Source: Lentisphaerota bacterium (GTDB lineage: Bacteria > Verrucomicrobiota > Lentisphaeria > Victivallales > Victivallaceae). Taken from it: a DNA stretch of 64,000 nucleotides. Shown here in pieces: positions 33,473-41,780 of this stretch. Both the position numbers and the translations under genes were made by a program. Positions within the stretch are counted from its first letter, which is position 1, and each line of letters begins with the position of its first letter. The notes below the pieces were generated by a model. It worked only from the letters and a program-made list of their open reading frames with translations, had not been told where the DNA came from and made no database searches. Where the stretch lies: positions 1-64,000 of the forward strand of contig SUVW01000002.1 of assembly GCA_015061815.1 (NCBI GenBank), in the 5' to 3' direction.

Positions 33473-33727
33473 ATGCCGGTAATCGCACGATTTTACGGAA
33501 TGATCATCAAGATGTATTTACAGGGCAAGGAACATGGCGTTGCTCATATCCATGTTATTTATGGTGAATGTGCAGGTGTCATTGATGTCCGTACCGGTAA
33601 AATGCTTGAAGGAGATCTTCCGCCAAAGGCGTTGTCTATGATTGAAGAGTGGACTTTGCTTCATCAGCAGGCACTGCTTAAAATGTGGGAAACCCAGGAA
33701 TTTGCACAGCTTCCCCCATTGGAGTAA
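33473..33727 (+). CDS. DUF4160 protein
   Basis: At 84 residues this is a complete DUF4160 protein: MPVIARFYGMIIKMYLQ, then HGVAHIHVIYGE, VIDVRTGKMLEGDLPPKAL and a C-terminal EEWTLLHQQALLKMW. The conserved His-x-His near residue 26 suggests a metal or catalytic site, but none is established. DUF4160 genes are usually followed by DUF2442 genes, and the pair has been regarded as toxin-antitoxin-like. Here too the partner starts 10 bases after the stop with a full SD. Two palindromes over the promoter fit self-repression. Expression is probably bicistronic. Confidence 0.85.
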   Translation: MPVIARFYGMIIKMYLQGKEHGVAHIHVIYGECAGVIDVRTGKMLEGDLPPKALSMIEEWTLLHQQALLKMWETQEFAQLPPLE

Positions 33728-33737
33728 GGAGGTAACT

Positions 33738-34166
33738 ATGTTTCACAAAATTTCAAATGTCAAGCCGTTGCAGAATATGATGCTGTTTGTGGAGTTCCGC
33801 GATGGCACAGAACTCATCTACAACGCAGGGGCTCTTCCGGCTCAAAATGAAATTTTTAATGAACTGAAAAATCCGGAGCTTTTTGCACAGGTCAAGGTAG
33901 ATACCGGCGGATACGGAATCAGCTGGAACGATGACGTCGACCTTGATGGAGAGGAAATCTGGGCGAATGGCACTGTTGTAAAAGATGCTCTGCAGATTTC
34001 TCCCGGCTGTTCTTGTCCAACTTGCGGGCAGAAAATCCGCCGACGCAGTGAAGCACAGGCAAATGCCAGTCGGGCAAATCTGGCAAAGCGTACCCATAAA
34101 GGTGGACGCCCGATCAATCCCAACAGTAAGCGCCAGCAGATGCTTGCGAAAAAGGCTCTTGCGTAA
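33738..34166 (+). CDS. DUF2442 protein with zinc-knuckle and basic tail
   Basis: Residues 1-85 are a DUF2442 domain (KISNVKPLQNMMLFVEFRDGT, YNAGALP, WNDDVDLDGEEIWANG). The remaining 55 residues are an extension: CSCPTCGQKIRRR, which has a CPxCG knuckle that may bind zinc with the preceding Cys, followed by a very basic stretch (RRRSEAQANASRANLAKRTHKGG). That tail looks suited to DNA or RNA binding. AAGGAGG lies six bases before ATG 33738. As the partner of DUF4160 it may be the antitoxin and repressor acting on the palindromes at 33419-33453. No experiment known to me settles which partner is toxic. Confidence 0.8.
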   Translation: MFHKISNVKPLQNMMLFVEFRDGTELIYNAGALPAQNEIFNELKNPELFAQVKVDTGGYGISWNDDVDLDGEEIWANGTVVKDALQISPGCSCPTCGQKIRRRSEAQANASRANLAKRTHKGGRPINPNSKRQQMLAKKALA

Positions 34167-34167
34167 T

Positions 34168-34437
34168 AGCGTTTTCACTCATAAGGGGTATCGTGTTGCG
34201 TTACCGATTTTGGTAACTGTTTTTTGGCCGCTTCACACACTGGGGGTGATTCTTTTGATGTCCGTAATGATCATTGCCGAAATTTTGCCTGAAAAGGCCG
34301 GGGACAGTTTTCTTGCTTTCTGCGATTATATTTCTGCACCATTCCTTAAGATAATTAAAAAAATATTTGGAGATTCCGGCAGTGGGCACGGGTCTGCTAA
34401 CCGGGCTTTTCATATAGACACTGGCGGCTTCGATTAA
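34168..34437 (+). pseudogene. Small membrane-protein frame without a good start
   Basis: A frame open through the end of DUF2442 continues to a stop at 34435-34437. Its last 85 residues look coding: a hydrophobic helix (ALPILVTVFWPLHTLGVILLM) then EKAGDSFLAFCDYISAPFLKIIKKIFG. AAGGGG lies near 34183, but the nearest start codon after it (GTG) is in another phase. A frameshifted small membrane protein is the likely explanation. Confidence 0.35.
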
Positions 34438-34544
34438 CAGGATGATCGAATTTGGGAAAATCTCATATATTATTGTAATATATATTTCAGTATCAAGTCA
34501 TAAATAACAATGCGACAGTTAATTGAATACGGTAAATAAAAACA

Positions 34545-34574
34545 AAGAGTTCAATCATACTTGACTGAACTCTT
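34545..34574 (-). terminator. Terminator after tRNA-Val
   Basis: AAGAGTTCA (34545-34553) and TGAACTCTT (34566-34574) are exact complements; on the minus strand TTTGTTTTT follows. It ends the tRNA transcript. Confidence 0.8.
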
Positions 34575-34587
34575 GAGAATTTTCCGA

Positions 34588-34664
34588 TGGTGGGCGGTAC
34601 GTGACTCGAACACGTGACCTCTGCCGTGTGAAAGCAGCGCTCTAACCAACTGAGCTAACCGCCC
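34588..34664 (-). tRNA. tRNA-Val (anticodon CAC)
   Basis: On the minus strand the sequence folds as a full 77-base tRNA with encoded CCA. The acceptor stem is GGGCGGT/ACCGCCC, the D-arm GCTC...GAGC, and the anticodon stem CTGCT/GGCAG with loop TTCACAC, giving anticodon CAC for GUG codons. The T-arm is CACGTG-TTCGAGT-CACGT-like with the conserved TTCGA. A terminator follows. Accessory genes lie directly downstream of it in this window, but no attachment-site duplication was found. Confidence 0.93.
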
Positions 34665-34765
34665 GGAAACAGCGTTTATGTTTATAATATAATTCCGGTA
34701 TCAAAAAAAATCAAGTCATATTTACCGAAAATTCCAAAGTCCGGCAAAAAATCGCCGGCTTATCC

Positions 34766-34794
34766 TTGATTTTATCTTTTTCACACTGTATATT
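34766..34794 (+). promoter_or_regulatory. Sigma-70 promoter of the isomerase gene
   Basis: TTGATT (34766-34771), a 17-base spacer and TATATT (34789-34794) lie about 50 bases before the isomerase start at 34842. Confidence 0.65.
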
Positions 34795-34841
34795 ACCTGT
34801 AATGCAACCCCAACATTTTTTGATATATGGAGACCGATAAA

Positions 34842-35714
34842 ATGGCAGCTGTTACAGTTAGTTTTCTCTACGATTTTGAACATGTTGATGACAAAGGCAG
34901 AGTGCATATCATGCACGAATTTGCTGCAAACGGGGCCAAACATCTGGTTTTAAGTGGTACCCTTATCCGCAAAATCCTCGTTAATCACAGCATGATTTCC
35001 CAATTAAATGAGGAGATGGCCGGAGCCGGTTTGAGTTTTGCCGATGCCCATGCTGTTTTCGGTAAATTTCTGGATTTGAATTGTCCGGTCGAAAAAGCCC
35101 GCCCGCAAATGCTTCTGCGCCATGAATTGAGTTTGCAGATCGCCGCTGATATGGGCGTGAAAACCATCACCATCCACACCGGCAACGAAAACGCTTATCC
35201 GGAATATGATGTCGATACTCAAACCGGGTATCTGAAAAAATCACTCGACCATCTTCTGCCGGTCGCAGAAAAACTCGGCATCACTATCTGCATAGAAAAT
35301 ATCTGGCACCGGATAAATACTCCGGAGCGTCTGCTGGAAGTCAAATCATGCTTCCCGACCGATGCCCTCGGCTTCTGCTACGATGCCGGACATGCCAATC
35401 TGATGGATAAGGGACGCTCGAATCCCGAATCAAATCCCTGTCAGGCATGGGGAAGCGACACACCATCATGGGATGATCACATTCTGGAAAAAATGCTTCC
35501 GCATGTAGTAAATTGCCATCTGCATGACAACTGCGGGGTAAACGACCAGCACCGCAATCCCGGTGCAGGCAATATCGATTGGGATCATATCATGCAGCTG
35601 CTCGGTCAAGCTCCCCGGCTGGAGGTCATCCAGAGCGAAGTCATCCCGGTCATGGTGAATGCCCCCATCCGGAGTATCTGTGACAAATTCGCTGAACTTG
35701 TCCGGAAAATGTAA
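34842..35714 (+). CDS. Sugar phosphate isomerase/epimerase family (xylose-isomerase-like TIM barrel)
   Basis: A TIM-barrel protein of about 290 residues with the metal ligands typical of the AP endonuclease-2/xylose isomerase-like family: ITIHTGN, ITICIENIWHR, LGFCYDAGHANL, VVNCHLHDNCG and a final Glu in VIQSEV. Such enzymes isomerise or epimerise sugars or related keto acids. ATG 34842 was chosen because GGAG stands nine bases upstream (34829-34832); ATG 34827 has no SD. It has its own promoter and no cotranscribed partner. The specific substrate is not evident. Confidence 0.82.
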   Translation: MAAVTVSFLYDFEHVDDKGRVHIMHEFAANGAKHLVLSGTLIRKILVNHSMISQLNEEMAGAGLSFADAHAVFGKFLDLNCPVEKARPQMLLRHELSLQIAADMGVKTITIHTGNENAYPEYDVDTQTGYLKKSLDHLLPVAEKLGITICIENIWHRINTPERLLEVKSCFPTDALGFCYDAGHANLMDKGRSNPESNPCQAWGSDTPSWDDHILEKMLPHVVNCHLHDNCGVNDQHRNPGAGNIDWDHIMQLLGQAPRLEVIQSEVIPVMVNAPIRSICDKFAELVRKM

Positions 35715-35745
35715 CCGGAGTGATCTGCCGGCCGGCCGCCGGGAA

Positions 35746-36573
35746 TCAATGCATGAATGGCAGTCTGCCGGGAATATCCTTGATCACCACGTTCAATTCA
35801 TTATTCACTGCGCTGACTCCCGGTAAAGCCTTCACGATCTCCACCGCCCGTCTGGCGGCCGCTGCAGATGATATATCCCCCCGGAGGGTAACGGTATCAC
35901 TTTCATCGACAATGACTTCCGGGAAACGCAGCTGGAATTCCGGCATTGCACACAACCTCTGCCTGATCACCTGCGCCCGGGCAAGTAATTCCAACTGTTT
36001 TTTCCGGACTCCGGATATAGGTCCCGGCAGCAGCTGCGGAATCAGCAGAGTAACTTTTTCCATTGGTATTTCAGCGGTGTTGATGACCAGATCGTAATTA
36101 TCCGGGTCTTTCCAGCTTTTTCCGTAATAAAAGCCGCAGAATTTCTCCCGGATGGAATCACTCTGGGCAACGATTTTTTTGGCTTCGCTTTCAGGGATGG
36201 CCCGTTCCAGAGCGATCTGCCGGATACGGAACTCATCCGGAGCACTCAACCGGATACGCAGACAACTGACCAGATCATGCAGCATAAAGTTGCCGCCCCG
36301 GCCGACTATTGCGATATTATCCTGAATCAGTTCCTGCAGGATAACCGTCCGCAAACTCTCCCAGTAACAACTTGCGCCGTTGGTAACAGCTCCGGCAATA
36401 CCGGGTTTGGATTCATCGAAACGGGAAAAGCTGCTGCTGTCGATACCAAGTTCATTGAATCGTTTTTCCAGAGTTGCCCGGCTGACACAGCGCAATCCGA
36501 GCGCGGCACACAGGGCAAGTTCTTCTCCGCCGGCAACAGCTCCCAATTCTCTTGCGATCGTCAATACAGCCAT
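35746..36573 (-). CDS. Cytidylate-kinase-like protein with C-terminal BON domain
   Basis: Residues 1-190 resemble the cytidylate kinase-like family (AVLTIARELG at the start, IAIVGRGGNFML, RIRLSAPDEFRIRQIALERA, YYGKSWKDPDNYDLVINT). The usual glycine-rich phosphate loop (RxxGSGGxxI) is changed to RELGAVAGGEEL, so kinase activity is doubtful. The last 70 residues form a BON domain (FPEVIVDESDTVTLRGDI, LPGVSAVNNEL), normally a lipid- or ligand-binding fold in envelope proteins. This combination is uncommon. ATG 36573 follows GGGAGG; a longer in-frame version to 36633 lacks support. It is divergent from the esterase operon. It may sense a nucleotide rather than phosphorylate one. Confidence 0.72.
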   Translation of the reverse strand: MAVLTIARELGAVAGGEELALCAALGLRCVSRATLEKRFNELGIDSSSFSRFDESKPGIAGAVTNGASCYWESLRTVILQELIQDNIAIVGRGGNFMLHDLVSCLRIRLSAPDEFRIRQIALERAIPESEAKKIVAQSDSIREKFCGFYYGKSWKDPDNYDLVINTAEIPMEKVTLLIPQLLPGPISGVRKKQLELLARAQVIRQRLCAMPEFQLRFPEVIVDESDTVTLRGDISSAAAARRAVEIVKALPGVSAVNNELNVVIKDIPGRLPFMH

Positions 36574-36763
36574 ATCCACCTCCCTTGTTGATTTTTTTGT
36601 CGCAGGCCTGAACCGTTGCTCCGACCCGTACAATGGGAATATAATTCAACCGGAGAAAAAATACAAGAGATTTTTACAAAAAAAGTTGTTTTTTTCTTTA
36701 AGCGATGTATCTTAACTGGTGAACAAAGAAAATGAAGGATATTATACGGAAAGGAGATGAATA

Positions 36764-38716
36764 ATGATTCTGGGGGCAATTTTTCAAGACGGAGCAGTTC
36801 TTCAACGGGATATGGATATTCCGGTTTGGGGGAAAGCTGCGGCAGATTCAGTGGTCAAGTGTGAATTTGACAATACGGTATCTGCGACCAGATCATCTGC
36901 ATCCGGAGATTTCATACTCTATCTGCCGCCGCACGATGCCGGCGGACCATTTGAATTGAAGGTATTTATCCCCGGCAATGAGGATGAAAAAATCATCTGC
37001 CGCGATGTTATGGTCGGCGAAGTGTGGCTGGCTTCCGGTCAATCCAATATGGCTTACATGTTGAGCAGCCGTTTGAGTGCCGGTTTTACTGCAACGGCCG
37101 ATGAACAGGAAAAACTTTTCCCGGAAATGGTCATGGACCCGGAACGGCTCCGGATGTTTACGGTGGAAAAATGCGCTTCCGGTGCTCCGGAAAGCAGCTG
37201 TTCCGGCCAATGGGCAAAAGCTTATCCGGATAAATGCGGCACGATGTCTGCAGTCGCCGCATGGTTCGCCCTCGGGCTGCAATACCATCTTGATGTACCC
37301 GTCGGCATCATTACTTCCGCCTGGGGCGGCACGATCGCCGAAGCATGGATGAGCAATCAGGCTTTAAGCATGATTCCGGAAACCTCCGGCCTTGCGGCCG
37401 CTGTGCGCCGGAGCCGCTGGCAGGATAAACGCTGGGGTGAAACCGGCAGACAATTCAATTTGTACGAAGACCTCGGATATGTGAAAAAAGATTCCGGCAA
37501 CAACGGTGAAGCGATGGGCTATGCCGGAAAAAACTTCGATGACTCCCAATGGAAGACGATGAAAGTTCCCGGCAGCTGGATAAAACAGTATATTTCCGGA
37601 AACGGAGCTGTCTGGCTGCGCCAGAGTGTGCAAATACCGGAATCCTGGGCCGGATGCGATCTGCTTCTGACCGGCGGTGCAGTGGATAAGCATGATATAA
37701 GTTACTTCAACGGCGTGGAGATCGGCCGGACCGGCAAGGATCTTGAAGTCGAGTATTACAATACCATCCGTTCTTATCCGGTTCCGGGCCGGTTGGTCAA
37801 CGGCGGGCAGAATATTGTTGCCATCCGGGCATTTTCTTTCGCCCATGACGGTTCGGTGACCGGGGATTGGCAGCTGGAGAATCAGATGACCGGGGAGAAG
37901 ATCCGTCTTAACAGTCAATGGCGGGCCAAAGCTGAATATGACTGGGGCAGAGTCGATTGCAAACGCGGCGGTTTCGGTCCGGATAATCCCAACACCCCGG
38001 GGATACTTTTTGACGGCATGATCCGGCCGCTTATTCCGGCGGCGATACGCGGAGTCATCTGGTATCAGGGTGAGAGCAACGCTGATGACAGACAAAATGC
38101 CCGCAATTACCGGAATATTCTGCAAAACCTGATCGGCGACTGGCGGCGGCAATGGGGACTGCCGGAAATGCCGTTCATCATCGTACAGCTGGCAGGCTAC
38201 GGTGAAAGGAACAACTTTTTCCGGGAATCCCCCTGGGCGGAATTGCGGGAATCCCAGCGGCTGCTGGCAAAAAATGATCCGCATATTTTTATGGGCAGTG
38301 CTATTGACCTCGGCGAAGAGAGCGACATCCATCCGCAGAATAAAAAAGATGTCGGCAAACGTCTGGCCATGAGTGCTCTGCATCATATTTACGGTTGTCA
38401 GGATGCCGTCCCTTCCGGTCCGGAAGTACTAAAAGCTTATGCCACTGCAGACGGCCGGGTAAAAATCGACTTTGCCCGGGCGGAAGGATTGAAATTGACT
38501 TCGACGGCCCATACCTTCTTTCTGACCGGTGAAAAAGGTGACTGTCGGGCAGCAGAGCAGCTTGAGATCGATGATTCTTCCGTTATCATTTCCGGCGGCA
38601 ATGCGGCAAATGCAGTTGAAGTATATTATGCGTGGGCAGATTTTCCGGAAACTGCACTCTATAATGCGGCCGGTTCTCCGGCATCTTCATTCCGGATCGG
38701 GGTGGAAAGAGCATGA
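36764..38716 (+). CDS. Sialate O-acetylesterase-like carbohydrate esterase
   Basis: The 650-residue protein has the SGNH-type esterase domain of sialate O-acetylesterases: VWLASGQSNMAYML gives the nucleophile Ser (near residue 93), GIITSAWGGTIAEAWM the oxyanion part, VIWYQGESNAD a conserved block, and DIHPQNK the Asp/His of the triad near residue 521. A jelly-roll module (residues 230-400, DSQWKTMKVPGSWIKQ) is inserted, as is usual. The N-terminal LGAIFQDGAVLQRDMDIPVWG is typical too. AGGAG precedes ATG 36764. No signal peptide is seen. It removes acetyl groups from sialic acid or other sugars. It overlaps the glycerate kinase gene by four bases. Confidence 0.88.
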   Translation: MILGAIFQDGAVLQRDMDIPVWGKAAADSVVKCEFDNTVSATRSSASGDFILYLPPHDAGGPFELKVFIPGNEDEKIICRDVMVGEVWLASGQSNMAYMLSSRLSAGFTATADEQEKLFPEMVMDPERLRMFTVEKCASGAPESSCSGQWAKAYPDKCGTMSAVAAWFALGLQYHLDVPVGIITSAWGGTIAEAWMSNQALSMIPETSGLAAAVRRSRWQDKRWGETGRQFNLYEDLGYVKKDSGNNGEAMGYAGKNFDDSQWKTMKVPGSWIKQYISGNGAVWLRQSVQIPESWAGCDLLLTGGAVDKHDISYFNGVEIGRTGKDLEVEYYNTIRSYPVPGRLVNGGQNIVAIRAFSFAHDGSVTGDWQLENQMTGEKIRLNSQWRAKAEYDWGRVDCKRGGFGPDNPNTPGILFDGMIRPLIPAAIRGVIWYQGESNADDRQNARNYRNILQNLIGDWRRQWGLPEMPFIIVQLAGYGERNNFFRESPWAELRESQRLLAKNDPHIFMGSAIDLGEESDIHPQNKKDVGKRLAMSALHHIYGCQDAVPSGPEVLKAYATADGRVKIDFARAEGLKLTSTAHTFFLTGEKGDCRAAEQLEIDDSSVIISGGNAANAVEVYYAWADFPETALYNAAGSPASSFRIGVERA

Positions 38717-39840
38717 AGATCATTATCGCTCCCGACTCTTACAAAGGTGCCATGCGGGCAGAAAAAGTTGCACAGATACTGGCAGAAGGGTGGCAGAGCA
38801 TCCGGCCGGATGATGAAGTTGTGTGTATTGCACTGTCTGATGGCGGTGAAGGAATGGCAACAGCTCTGGCCGCCGCGCGCAACGGCAGATTTATTGAAAT
38901 CCCCACCTTTGATGCTCTGATGCGCCCGGTTTCGGGCAAAGCGGCGGTGCTGGATAATACCGCCGTGCTGGAGAGCGCAGAAGCAAACGGGATAGAACAC
39001 TTGAGTAAAAGCGAATTGAATCCTCTGGCCGCAAGTACCTACGGAGTGGGGATCATGCTGAAAAAATTGCTGGATAGCGGCTTCCGTGATCTGCTTATCG
39101 GCATTGGCGGCAGTGCAACGGTCGATGGTGGAGCCGGTATGCTTCAGGCACTGGGGGCAAAATTTTTCGACCGCCGTGATCTGCTTCTGCCGGAAGGCAT
39201 CGGCGGCGGCGGCTTGCGGGATGTGGCGAAAGTGGATATTTCCGCATTGGATAAACGCCTGACGGAGTGCCGGATCAAAGTCGCTTGCGATGTGACCAAT
39301 CCTTTATGCGGCCCCGACGGGGCAGCGGAAGTTTTCGGCCCGCAGAAAGGTGCAAGTGCGGAAATGGTCAGAAGTCTGGATGAAAATTTGCGACATTGGG
39401 CCGCATTATGGGATGATAATGCCGATCATCCGGGCGACGGTGCCGCCGGAGGCCTGGGCTTTGCCCTGCGGAAAATCCTGCACGCCGAACTGGTTTCCGG
39501 TGCGCAACTGATCATGCGGTACAGCGGATTTCTTGATGCCCTGCCCGGCAGCTCTCTGGTGATAACCGGCGAAGGATGCAGTGATGAGCAGACCGTCTGC
39601 GGCAAATTGTGCGCCTGTGTCGCCGAAGCGGCAGCCGGACACCGGATACCGACGGTTCTGATTTCCGGAGCATTGCGGGGAGATACGACCGCTTTGGAAA
39701 AGATTTTCTGCGGCTGTTACAGCATTGCCCCCGGGCCGGTCTCTCTGGATGAAGCGATTGCCGGAACCGGAAAAAATCTCCGGCGCATGGCGGCAAATCT
39801 GGCTGAATTGATCTCCTGTTCTCCGGCGGCAAAACTGTAA
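38713..39840 (+). CDS. Glycerate kinase (GarK/GlxK type)
   Basis: MKIIIAPDSYKGAMRAEKVAQ, ALSDGGEGMATAL, LIGIGGSATVDGGAGMLQALG, CDVTNPLCG and ITGEGCSDEQTVCGK are the signature blocks of type I glycerate kinase, which phosphorylates D-glycerate (to 2- or 3-phosphoglycerate) in hexarate or glyoxylate breakdown. The length of 375 residues is normal. ATG overlaps the esterase stop (ATGA), so the two are coupled. In this window no tartronate semialdehyde reductase is seen, so the glycerate source is not visible. It stands between two sugar-active enzymes. Confidence 0.92.
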   Translation: MKIIIAPDSYKGAMRAEKVAQILAEGWQSIRPDDEVVCIALSDGGEGMATALAAARNGRFIEIPTFDALMRPVSGKAAVLDNTAVLESAEANGIEHLSKSELNPLAASTYGVGIMLKKLLDSGFRDLLIGIGGSATVDGGAGMLQALGAKFFDRRDLLLPEGIGGGGLRDVAKVDISALDKRLTECRIKVACDVTNPLCGPDGAAEVFGPQKGASAEMVRSLDENLRHWAALWDDNADHPGDGAAGGLGFALRKILHAELVSGAQLIMRYSGFLDALPGSSLVITGEGCSDEQTVCGKLCACVAEAAAGHRIPTVLISGALRGDTTALEKIFCGCYSIAPGPVSLDEAIAGTGKNLRRMAANLAELISCSPAAKL

Positions 39841-39859
39841 TCCCGGATAATAAAATATT

Positions 39860-39889
39860 TTGACGGGGTCGACCCTGCCATTTTACACT
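39860..39889 (+). promoter_or_regulatory. Candidate promoter with central palindrome
   Basis: TTGACG (39860-39865), an 18-base spacer and TACACT (39884-39889) form a moderate promoter 100 bases before the GH36-like gene. GGGTCGACCC (39866-39875) is a perfect palindrome in the spacer and may be an operator. Confidence 0.5.
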
Positions 39890-39989
39890 GCATATATCAC
39901 ACAAATCGTCAATAATCCGGATATCAGGTTTGCATTTCCTTTTTTGCAGGATATATTACAGAAAAACGTAATTATTTGGAGAAAAATTT

Positions 39990-41777
39990 ATGAATACTGC
40001 AATTTTGCTGCCGAGTGGCAATTCTGTCAATGTCAGTTGGGAAAAAAATGATTCATGGCTTTTGACTTACGAAACCACAGTCATATCCGACGGGGTGGAA
40101 GAGCTGACCCTCACCTTGAATAATGACCGGGAATCCGCTTTTCCGGATATGCTGGTCTCTTTCCGCATACCCAAAGGGGAAATCGCCACCCGCTGGAACG
40201 CCAATTTGAATCTGGAAAAGACCCTGCTCCCGGAGTGGGGAACCGCTTTTATCAGCGAACTTGCTTGCGGTGCACCGGTACTTGGATTGATAAATCAGGA
40301 TGACAGCAACGCTTTGTGCTGTTCGGTATCCGATGCTCTGCGCCGGATAATCTGGAAATCCGGAGTCAAAGAACATACTTTTGAGGTCAATACCATCCTG
40401 GAGTTTTTCACCGTCCCGGAACCGCCGGAAAAGTTTTACCAGGTGACTTTGCGTTTTGACCGGCGGCAGCTCCACTTCAGCGATGCGGTCAAAGCTGCAT
40501 TTGAAAATCTGGAAAAACTTCCGCAATACACTCCGGCGGCCACTCCGCCGTCAGGCTTTGAACCGCTTTACTCCACCTGGTACAGCTATCATAAAGATAT
40601 CACCGACCATGAAATCGAAAAAGAGTGCGCCATCGCCAAAAATTACGGCATGGAACTGGTCATTGTCGATGACGGCTGGCAGAGTGCTGACGGTGTCTGC
40701 ACCTATGCTTCCTGCGGCGATTGGGAAGTTGCCCCCAACCGTTCACAGGATATGGCGGCCCATGTCAGACGTATTCACGACCTCGGCATGAAGTATATGC
40801 TCTGGTATTCAGTGCCGTTTCTGGGGATCGACAGCAAAAATTATCCGAAACTTAAAGATAAGTGCCTTTTCTTCCGTGAAGCAAGCCAGGCGGCAGTCCT
40901 TGATCCCCGCTTCCCGGAAGTGCGTCAATTCTTGATAGACACCTATTGTCAGGCTTTGCGCGACTGGGATCTGGATGGATTCAAACTGGATTTCATTGAC
41001 CAGCTGGCTCTTGCTCCAGATACAGTTGATCCGGCGATCGCCCGGAATTATGCGGGGCGGGATCACCGGAATATCGCCCTGGCCACCGATGTTCTCATGA
41101 CCGGTATCATAGATGCGTTGAGAGCCATCAAACCGGATATTCTGATCGAATTCCGGCAGAAGTATATTGGTCCGGCCATCCGCAAATACGGCAATATGAT
41201 GCGGGCCAACGATTGTCCGGGGGATATCACCGCCAACCGGGTACGCATTGCCGATCTGCGCCTCTCTTCCGGAGCAACTGCGGTTCACGGTGACATGCTG
41301 CGCTGGGATTATGCGGAAAGTGTCGAATCTGCCGCCAAACAGCTTTTAGCCGTCCTCTTTGCCGTGCCGCAGATTTCGGTAAAACTGGCAGAGATTTCCC
41401 CGGAACATCTGGAGATGATCAACTACCGGCTGAAATTTTACAAGCAGCACCAAAACACACTGGTGCAAGGCAGATTCATCCCCTCATTCCCGGATATGAA
41501 TTATCCGCTGCTGCGCGGTGAAAGCACCAATGAAGCGATCAGTGTGATATATCTTGACCGGTTGACTGCACCCTGCGGCAAATTGGCCGGCGGATTCAAC
41601 GAACTGGTGGTCAATGCTTCCAACCTTCCGGAAATAACCGTCGAATTGCCGTGCAAAGCTCACGCGGTCATCTGCGACTGCTGCGGCCGGGAAACTGCCC
41701 GGATCGAAGCAATTCAAGGGCTGAATAAGATCCCGGTCCCGGTGGCCGGAGTCGTGGAATTTACCGCCGCTGTCTGA
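39990..41777 (+). CDS. GH36/melibiase-like glycosidase
   Basis: The N-terminal 190 residues are a beta-sandwich. The TIM barrel starts at PLYSTWYSYHKDIT and shows LVIVDDGWQS, MLWYSVPFLG, DLDGFKLDFIDQLALAP (nucleophile Asp in KLDF near residue 333), ILIEFRQKYIG and MRANDCPGD (candidate acid/base Asp). That order is the clan D pattern of alpha-galactosidase-like GH36 enzymes. GGAG lies nine bases before ATG 39990. There is no signal peptide, so it is presumably cytoplasmic. Alpha-galactosides are the usual substrate, but other alpha-glycosides are possible. Confidence 0.78.
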   Translation: MNTAILLPSGNSVNVSWEKNDSWLLTYETTVISDGVEELTLTLNNDRESAFPDMLVSFRIPKGEIATRWNANLNLEKTLLPEWGTAFISELACGAPVLGLINQDDSNALCCSVSDALRRIIWKSGVKEHTFEVNTILEFFTVPEPPEKFYQVTLRFDRRQLHFSDAVKAAFENLEKLPQYTPAATPPSGFEPLYSTWYSYHKDITDHEIEKECAIAKNYGMELVIVDDGWQSADGVCTYASCGDWEVAPNRSQDMAAHVRRIHDLGMKYMLWYSVPFLGIDSKNYPKLKDKCLFFREASQAAVLDPRFPEVRQFLIDTYCQALRDWDLDGFKLDFIDQLALAPDTVDPAIARNYAGRDHRNIALATDVLMTGIIDALRAIKPDILIEFRQKYIGPAIRKYGNMMRANDCPGDITANRVRIADLRLSSGATAVHGDMLRWDYAESVESAAKQLLAVLFAVPQISVKLAEISPEHLEMINYRLKFYKQHQNTLVQGRFIPSFPDMNYPLLRGESTNEAISVIYLDRLTAPCGKLAGGFNELVVNASNLPEITVELPCKAHAVICDCCGRETARIEAIQGLNKIPVPVAGVVEFTAAV

Positions 41778-41780
41778 CTT

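Noticed and set aside
34588-34664. tRNA used as an integration site
   Set aside because: An accessory strip lies on its 3' side, but I found no repeat of the tRNA 3' end in the window and no intact integrase beside it. The only tyrosine recombinase looks like housekeeping Xer.
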